From Amoebophrya sp. AT5.2 (Eukaryota > Sar > Dinophyceae > Syndiniales > Amoebophryaceae), in assembly GCA_005223375.1 (NCBI GenBank), contig RXOD01005689.1, forward strand, positions 1 through 12,890: a DNA stretch of 12,890 bases, given 5' to 3'. The notes under the pieces were generated by a model that did not search any database, was not told the DNA's origin, and saw nothing but the letters and a program-made list of their open reading frames with translations. The translations under genes were made by a program, and so were the position numbers. Each line of letters starts with the position of its first letter. Position 1 is the first letter of the stretch. Shown here piece by piece: positions 7,354-12,890 of the stretch.

Positions 7354-10300
7354 ATGGAGAACGAGCGCATGTTTGCCCAAGACGAGCTGGGGCAGCCGCA
7401 AGAACGACCGTACTCCGCAGCGGAAAGTAAGCAATGGCCCGAGATGCACTGGGGAAAATTTCAAGCCCTGGACGCCGTGCTGCCACCCGTGGACGGTGGC
7501 GTGCTGTTGCAGAGGGTGTTTGGAGAACTCGCGGGCGCAGCAGCTGGGGGTTACAACTACTACAATGGGGGAGTAGATGATCATGATTACCGTCATGGCT
7601 CTCCTCGTCGTCGGCATGAAGGTGTTCCGGCTCCTCAACAAGCTCCTGCCCAGGGCTCGCGCAGCAGCTCATCTTCTTCGCGTGGTGGGACTTCCTCCCC
7701 GACGGAAACGCGAGCGGTCCTCGTTTTGAAGCGGTCGCAGAGGTTCGAGCGCGAGTTCCGTCTCCTTGTTGACGAGTTCATCGCCGCCCAGAACGCACTT
7801 CTGGTCGCCCAGCAGCCAATCGTGTCGCTCTCTGCCCTGAAGCGGAAGCGCATGGCACACAGAAACCGGCTGGCGGCCTACGTGGAGGTGCTTCCCTTCG
7901 ACGGCAACCAGCCTGCGCAAACAAGGGACGGCGAGTTAATCAGCCAAAGTAGCGGTCCAGCTCCGCATCAACATCAGAGTCCGGACGCGGTGTCCCACGT
8001 GTCGAAAATGCCGGATGCGCACCTCGATCCGGAGCTGAAGCAATTGCTGCAGCGCGGGAAGAACGCGCCGGCCGGGGATAAAAATGTTCAGAAGAACACC
8101 GTTCACGACTGGCTCTTCCCGGGCCGCATGTGGATGGGGGAAATCCGGATGCCGGGTGCCTACGGCGAGCACGTGAGGACGCCCGACGGGCAGGAGGTGG
8201 AGCAGCCGCACAACTACTACTTCACCGTTCAGGACGGCTTGAACGTGAACGGCGCGTTTGTGGCGCCCCTGACGCTGGAGAACAACGGAACCGGATCCGG
8301 CGCCGCGCATGAAGAAGATCGCGTGTACGCGATTCACGCAGACGACGGCGACGCGCAGTTCGTCCGCGTCTACGTGGACCGGGAAATCCCGGGAAACCTG
8401 CGGAGCTACTTCCCGAAGAGCTGCGCATTCTCGCCGGCGGCTGCGGGCGCGGGGGAAACCCTGGTTCCGCTCGCGTGGCATGATAAAGAGACGTACTGCT
8501 TCGGCGCACTGGACTTGCGCACCGGCAGGATAAACGGCGACGTGCGCCAGCTCCAGTCGGGAGAAACTGAGGGGTACTGGGAGCCGGCGTCGAAAATCTC
8601 CAACACCTTTTCGCTGGAGCCGTACCCGAGCGTGGGCCGCGCGGAGAAAGTGCTGCGGAATCGGGTGCTAACCAAAATGCTGAACTTGTGGCGGCGGGGC
8701 GAGCTGGAAGACTGCCTGCGACCGAAAACGAGTCGCGACCTCATTGGTGGTGGCGTCGATGGACGGAAAGAACTTGAAGAGAAGCTGGAGGCGCACCTCG
8801 GGCTGAGCTCAGGGGCACAGTTGAAGGACCGGTGGTACCCAGCGAACCTTTTCTACCCGCGGCGATTCGAGGTCGTGGATTGTGGCCCAGCAGACGGCGC
8901 TGAACAGGGGCCGCCGTCGAGTGGGACCGGAACAAGCGTACGCACGGTGAAGAACTTCGCGCACCGAAGAGACGCGCACGACCGCGACTACGACACCGCG
9001 ATTCCGGTGGAACAGATCCGGTTGCAGGAGGGTCGCTCCTCATGCTTTGGCCAGCTGTTCGAGCAGGCCCCGGACCTTGTGAAGCTGGTCCCGTACACGT
9101 TTCTGTACAAGCTGCAGCTCCAGCACACCAAGGCGCTGCAGAGCGAGTTCCTGGAGCGAGCGCGGTTCTACCAGGCGGTTCAGTTTCCCACGCGGGCGGC
9201 TAAGGAAACGCACTTCGAGCGCGAAGCGTTCCGGAACGACATGCTGGCGGTGGCGCAGAAGTGGGGCATTTCGAGCGCCGAGGAACGATATGTCGGCGAA
9301 TCGACATCGAGAACAAGACCCGTCTGGAAAGACGCCGAGGAATTCTGCCGACTGGCGAAGACTCGGCACTTCGTCGATTATCAAGGCTTCCCGGAAGAAG
9401 AAACGCAGAACATGAATGACGCAGCGGCTGAGAAGAAATGGCTCATTCTAACAGGGGTTCGGGAGGACTTGCTGGACAAGAGTGAAGATCCAATCGCCTT
9501 GTTGTCTAGGGATTCGGATTTGTTTCATGTGGACGCAAGAGGCGGGAATGCCCTCCGAGCGGCGTACTGCGCACGGCCCTTCCGCCGGCGGGTCGTGACG
9601 AACCGGAAATTGTGGCACCTCAAGTGGGAGAAGTGTGTTTTGGCATTGCGGTACTTGCTCGAAGACAGAGGGCAAGCGGCTAGTAAGCGGCTCGGGCAAG
9701 GCCAGGAAGCGTGCACTATTCCAGTGACGGCCGCAGAGCAAGTCGTTCGCCGCGGCGGACCAGGAGGCGAACGTGGTAGCAATATATTCTCACCTAGCAG
9801 GAGCCCTCCGCGACGAGGAGCAAGCGGTGACGACGCCACCAGCATGCATGTTGACGCAGAAATGCGTGACCCTTCTTCCTCGACGTTTCCAGCAGCATCT
9901 TCCTCGTCGCGCCGCCCGCTTCTCTTCATCACTCCACCCACGGCGCGGATTTTTTGCGCAACGGCGCCGGACGTTTACGACGCAGCCTTCGACTTCGAGC
10001 CTGATTTCGTCGACCACGATCCGTGGGACGCGATGAAATCGGAAATGGAGATTGTTCACGCGCGCATTTACACGCACGCTCTCACGGGCGCGCAGCGGCG
10101 CCAGGAGCTCGCGGCGGAGCAGAATGAACAGCCGCGGGTGGACTTCAACGTTGGGCTTGGGTTGTTCAGCCCCGCCGGAGGCAGTTTCAACCCGAACTTC
10201 GACGAGGTGCGCATCGCGCCGCGGCAGTTTGCGGTCACGGGGTTCCCGCGGCGACGAGCGCGGCCTCCGGAGCGGCACTTCGATTTGGTGACGCGCGGGC

Positions 10301-11475
10301 TCCGATCTTCGCGGCCGTTGATGAGCATCGGTTGGGACGCCGCCCAGGAGCCCCACCACGTGCCGTTCGACGTGTGGGCGTCGGAGATGTTGCGTGGTCT
10401 GCCTCTTTCGAGGCAGAGGGAGGCCTCGGGGTCCTCCAGCGGCTCTCTACAAAGCACAGCACTCTTCGGAAATGGCTCAAGAGTGGGTAGTGCAACTACG
10501 GCAGTATCGGCAAATAGCAGGAATTACGCGAACATCTTTCGGCGATTTTGTGCGTACCGATTTCCAATCCGGAATTACATCGTATCGGATTCCCACGGCG
10601 GGCTGCAGTGGTGCGAGACGCTGGAGGAAATGCAGGACCAAGCGGCCTGGGACCCCGATTTCGGAGTCACCCGCGACGACGACGACCGCGATTTTATGTC
10701 GTGCCGGGGGGACGAAAACGAAATCGAAATCACGCCGCTAGCTACGCCGCGCACTAGCAGCATCCCCAGCAGCAGCAGCAGCAGCAGCAGTGCGAGGGAT
10801 ATTCTGGGCGCAGACGCAATGAAGGAGAGCTCCGCGCTGGAGCATCAAGGAGAACTACAACTAGTACAGGCCGACGAATTCGTACCGGACGAGGACGAGG
10901 TCGAGGAGGACGGGACCGCGACCACTACGCTGCCCTTTTTTATTCCGATGCCGCAGTTTCGGCGGCAGTACCACCAGCAGATGCAGCAACGCATCCAGCT
11001 GAGCGATACGCACTTGTCGTTCGAGGAACACCGGCGCACGAGTTTCGTATACGAGGACCTGAGCACGAGCCTGCGGCAGGCGGAACAGAGGCTCACCCGC
11101 GAAGAGATCGAGGACATGGTGGTGTTCGATCCGCTGTCTTCAGGAGGAGGCGCTGGCATCACTGGAGGTTCTTGTGATGTTGAAACCGAAACAGGAGGAG
11201 GAAAAAGTGGCGCTGGAGATAGCGGGAACGAAGAACAAGAAGAGGAAGCGCCGGACTGCATGATTTGCCTGGGACCGATTCTGATGGGCAGAAAACAAAG
11301 ACGGAGACGTAGCTCGAACATGGAGGATGACGCGGAAGATGGTGGGACGACGAATAAAGATATGGAAAAAATTGTGAGACTGCCGAACTGTGGGCACTAC
11401 CTGCACTTCTCGTGCGCAGTAGAATGGCTGCACGGGCGGCAGACGTGTCCGTATTGCCGGGCACCCGTGCCGTAA
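7354..11475 (+). CDS. Very large protein with C-terminal RING-H2 finger; putative E3 ubiquitin ligase
   Basis: Uninterrupted frame of 1373 residues ending in TAA. The first ATG after an in-frame stop (TAA at 7285) is at 7354; a GTG at 7297 is open but unlikely. Residues 1302-1368 form a RING-H2 finger: CMIC, then C1346-x-H1348-x2-H1351-x2-C1354 (NCGHYLHFSC), W in VEWL, and C1365-PY-C1368. RING-H2 domains bind two zinc ions and recruit ubiquitin-loaded E2 enzymes. The loop between the second and third ligands is long (40 residues) and has a basic run (GRKQRRRRSS). The other roughly 1300 residues match no domain I know. They have a Ser-rich patch (101-112), aromatic-rich apparently folded stretches (about 250-330, 480-530), a low-complexity linker (about 790-860), a Ser run (1139-1146) and an acidic segment (about 1172-1185). 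No membrane segment is seen, so a soluble protein is likely. Confidence 0.85.
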   Translation: MENERMFAQDELGQPQERPYSAAESKQWPEMHWGKFQALDAVLPPVDGGVLLQRVFGELAGAAAGGYNYYNGGVDDHDYRHGSPRRRHEGVPAPQQAPAQGSRSSSSSSRGGTSSPTETRAVLVLKRSQRFEREFRLLVDEFIAAQNALLVAQQPIVSLSALKRKRMAHRNRLAAYVEVLPFDGNQPAQTRDGELISQSSGPAPHQHQSPDAVSHVSKMPDAHLDPELKQLLQRGKNAPAGDKNVQKNTVHDWLFPGRMWMGEIRMPGAYGEHVRTPDGQEVEQPHNYYFTVQDGLNVNGAFVAPLTLENNGTGSGAAHEEDRVYAIHADDGDAQFVRVYVDREIPGNLRSYFPKSCAFSPAAAGAGETLVPLAWHDKETYCFGALDLRTGRINGDVRQLQSGETEGYWEPASKISNTFSLEPYPSVGRAEKVLRNRVLTKMLNLWRRGELEDCLRPKTSRDLIGGGVDGRKELEEKLEAHLGLSSGAQLKDRWYPANLFYPRRFEVVDCGPADGAEQGPPSSGTGTSVRTVKNFAHRRDAHDRDYDTAIPVEQIRLQEGRSSCFGQLFEQAPDLVKLVPYTFLYKLQLQHTKALQSEFLERARFYQAVQFPTRAAKETHFEREAFRNDMLAVAQKWGISSAEERYVGESTSRTRPVWKDAEEFCRLAKTRHFVDYQGFPEEETQNMNDAAAEKKWLILTGVREDLLDKSEDPIALLSRDSDLFHVDARGGNALRAAYCARPFRRRVVTNRKLWHLKWEKCVLALRYLLEDRGQAASKRLGQGQEACTIPVTAAEQVVRRGGPGGERGSNIFSPSRSPPRRGASGDDATSMHVDAEMRDPSSSTFPAASSSSRRPLLFITPPTARIFCATAPDVYDAAFDFEPDFVDHDPWDAMKSEMEIVHARIYTHALTGAQRRQELAAEQNEQPRVDFNVGLGLFSPAGGSFNPNFDEVRIAPRQFAVTGFPRRRARPPERHFDLVTRGLRSSRPLMSIGWDAAQEPHHVPFDVWASEMLRGLPLSRQREASGSSSGSLQSTALFGNGSRVGSATTAVSANSRNYANIFRRFCAYRFPIRNYIVSDSHGGLQWCETLEEMQDQAAWDPDFGVTRDDDDRDFMSCRGDENEIEITPLATPRTSSIPSSSSSSSSARDILGADAMKESSALEHQGELQLVQADEFVPDEDEVEEDGTATTTLPFFIPMPQFRRQYHQQMQQRIQLSDTHLSFEEHRRTSFVYEDLSTSLRQAEQRLTREEIEDMVVFDPLSSGGGAGITGGSCDVETETGGGKSGAGDSGNEEQEEEAPDCMICLGPILMGRKQRRRRSSNMEDDAEDGGTTNKDMEKIVRLPNCGHYLHFSCAVEWLHGRQTCPYCRAPVP
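10768..10790 (+). repeat. AGC microsatellite inside the RING-H2 gene
   Basis: Seven AGC units plus AG, encoding a run of serines (residues 1139-1146, the last from AGT). The pure codon run makes this a likely length-variable site, and length changes in steps of three would keep the frame. Confidence 0.9.
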
Positions 11476-12088
11476 ATTGCGAGATTAGTATTCGCACAAG
11501 AAACTGCGACTCATCCGACCACACGCAGGAAACACAAGAGAGAGATTAAACTGAGTGTGTGATCCTCGCGGTGGGCACGCATACTGAAGTGCAGCTAGTT
11601 GCTTCATTGAACAGGGAACATGGTGACTCACTTCTTCCTCGGTATGCCTGCGTCATGGCGTTGTGGGTCCGTGTCGTGATATCAGTATTATCGATCGATG
11701 GGGATTCGTCGTCTCATCATTTATCAGCCCTGTCAGGTGGCATTTGTTTCGTTATGTCGACGTCGGCAGTCGTCACAGGGAACGTGTTTTGCAATCGTGA
11801 TCGGGAAAGTACTCATTGCTGGACGAAAGGGAAGGTTCGTATCATGGTCGCTTGCCGCCCGAAGCCAAGCGTGCCGTCTCGTGCTCGAGAGCTCAGACTT
11901 GACCCGGTGACAACTCAGCTTTATACCCATGCATTGTGGCGAGTACCGATTTGCTCGATCGGATCAAATCATTTTTCGTCGTGCCCCAGACCGCCATATG
12001 AGGTGACCACACATCGAAAGTCGGTTACCTTGTACAAGCGGTATTTTCTTTACGCACTACCTCCGAATCATATCTATCAATCAGTATC
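11476..12088. other. Intergenic region upstream of the DUF1275-like gene
   Basis: 613 bases. A long plus-strand frame crosses it (11559-12149) but begins at GTG, runs into the next gene in a different frame and has no recognisable domain, so it is treated as chance. GTTACCTTGTACA at 12024-12036 repeats 5005-5017. No RNA gene was recognised. The last part is presumably promoter and leader for the gene at 12089. Confidence 0.45.
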
Positions 12089-12890
12089 ATGGCTGCAACG
12101 GAACGTCGGAACGGATCATCCGGTGGATCCTTTGAAGAGGGGAGAGTAGGAGCATCAAGCGGAGCAAAAGTTCGACACGCGCGCGAGGATGCCGCGGCGA
12201 GCAGTTCCGACGAGCAGGACAAGGCGCTCCTGCTTCGACCGCGGGGACACGGGGCCGCGAATGAGGAGCAGGAGCAGCAGCTTCGACCGCGCGGAAACGG
12301 GGCCGCGGATGAGGAGCAGGAGCAGCAGTCGTCTACTTCTAGTGAAGAAGAGGAACAGCGAGTGGAGTTGTTCGGCAGCGACCCCGAGCAAACCTGGTGG
12401 CACTACAAGTTAAGTGTGGAGCTGTATCTGACCGCCTTCTTCTTTGCCTTCTCCGGCGGGTTCACCAACGTCGTGTACCTGATTCGCTACGGCGTCTTCT
12501 CGTCAGTGCCGATGGTTACAAGGGTCAAGCACCGTTAACGCCACAGGGCCAAATATTAATTTATGTTTGTACATAGCCCACATACTTATAGTATACTGGT
12601 ACAACTCTGAAATATGGTCCAAGGAAGTTGTATGGACTGCTCGTCAGAGTAGCAGCAGCATCGGCGTGCGCTTAATCTTAATACTGATGCAGTGGCAAGC
12701 AGTCTCGCGATCGATTTGCGCGACGTCCGGGATAGTTGTAGAGAGAAAGCGGACTGCCACTGCGACTACTGGGCACCCCTTGTCCAGAGTAGCTGGTCTT
12801 CTTCCTAATCCTACCAAAAGGGCTGTAGTTTCTACAGCTGACTGACAGCGGCGTTCCCATGCCCTCCATGATGATGATGGGACCAACAGC
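12089..12890 (+). CDS. DUF1275/YoaK-like membrane protein with hydrophilic N-terminal extension, 3' end outside window
   Basis: Exon 1 (12089-12501) and the start of exon 2 (12849 to the edge) are visible. Residues 1-105 are hydrophilic, Ser/Glu/Gln-rich, with a two-copy 16-residue repeat (49-80, LRPRGxGAAxEEQEQQ). A hydrophobic segment follows: YLTAFFFAFSGGFTNVVYLI then RYGVFS (about 112-138). Splicing at 12502/12848 continues it as GVPMPSMMMMGPTA. The order 'hydrophobic helix - GGFTNVV - RYGVF - MM-x-G-x-T' resembles the N-terminal part of DUF1275 membrane proteins, where a 'RxGxF...MTGN' type block follows the first helix (family pattern from general knowledge). The biochemical role of DUF1275 proteins is poorly known. 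The long N-terminal extension is not typical of bacterial members and is probably cytosolic and disordered. Confidence 0.6.
12233..12328 (+). repeat. 48-bp tandem repeat, two copies, in the DUF1275-like gene
   Basis: Copies at 12233-12280 and 12281-12328 differ at only a few positions. They encode LRPRGHGAANEEQEQQ and LRPRGNGAADEEQEQQ. The unit is 16 codons, so copy-number change keeps the frame. Confidence 0.95.
12502..12848 (+). other. Intron in the DUF1275-like gene (GT-AG, phase 2)
   Basis: The intron runs GTCAGT...CTGACAG, 347 nt. The exon 1 frame reads into it and stops at 12536-12538. Joining TC to C gives Ser and places GVPMPSMMMMGPTA in frame, the best fit to DUF1275. A second possible donor (GTGCCG at 12506, phase 0) would give a different, less family-like continuation. 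TCCTAATCC (about 12804-12812) may contain the branch site. CTGTAG-TTT-CTACAG (12823-12837) is a small perfect inverted repeat just before the acceptor. Confidence 0.6.

Noticed and set aside
11559..12149. 196-codon plus-strand open frame before the DUF1275-like gene
   Set aside because: It starts at GTG, has no domain, a random-looking composition, and overlaps the 5' part of a better supported gene in another frame.
1..12890. CRISPR arrays, rRNA genes, insertion sequences, dinoflagellate spliced-leader relics
   Set aside because: No regularly spaced repeats, rRNA-like blocks, transposase motifs or TTTTGGCTCAAG-type sequence were seen on either strand.

Overview
The window looks like nuclear DNA from a eukaryotic microbe. 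Several reading frames are interrupted by stretches that behave as spliceosomal GT-AG introns. The genes are widely spaced, with GC-rich exons and more AT-rich gaps, and there are no operons or bacterial ribosome-binding sites. TGA, TAG and TAA all end genes here, so the genetic code looks standard. All five or six supported genes lie on the + strand. Together with the protein types (a GT15-like mannosyltransferase, a large RING-H2 protein and a DUF1275/YoaK-like membrane protein), this fits a protist. An alveolate of the dinoflagellate/syndinian kind (for example Amoebophrya-like) is my guess only, because no diagnostic marker such as a spliced-leader sequence was seen.

Layout, left to right. 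(1) Positions 1-1364 hold the 3' part of a glycosyltransferase gene, with one intron at about 507-891 and a Ser/Thr-rich insert before the DxD motif. (2) Positions 1365-1968 are non-coding and carry copy A of a dispersed repeat. (3) Positions 1969-2956 and 3706-4649 are tandem paralogues of an unrecognised family: a Cys/His-rich, probably zinc-binding N-terminus, a Lys-rich linker and a conserved C-terminal domain. Each has one intron at exactly the same place, inside a conserved His codon. (4) Positions 4650-6069 are a repeat-bearing gap with copy B of the dispersed repeat. (5) Positions 6070-6759 encode a small, probably nuclear hypothetical protein. (6) Positions 7354-11475 are a 1373-residue uninterrupted frame ending in a canonical RING-H2 finger, so a likely E3 ubiquitin ligase. 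(7) From 12089 to the right edge is the 5' part of a DUF1275-like membrane protein gene with an intron at 12502-12848.

Nothing ties these genes into one pathway; the window reads as a stretch of ordinary chromosome. The most distinctive items are the undescribed tandem paralogue pair, the dispersed repeat with its palindromic indel, and the very large RING-H2 protein with no recognised domain outside the finger.
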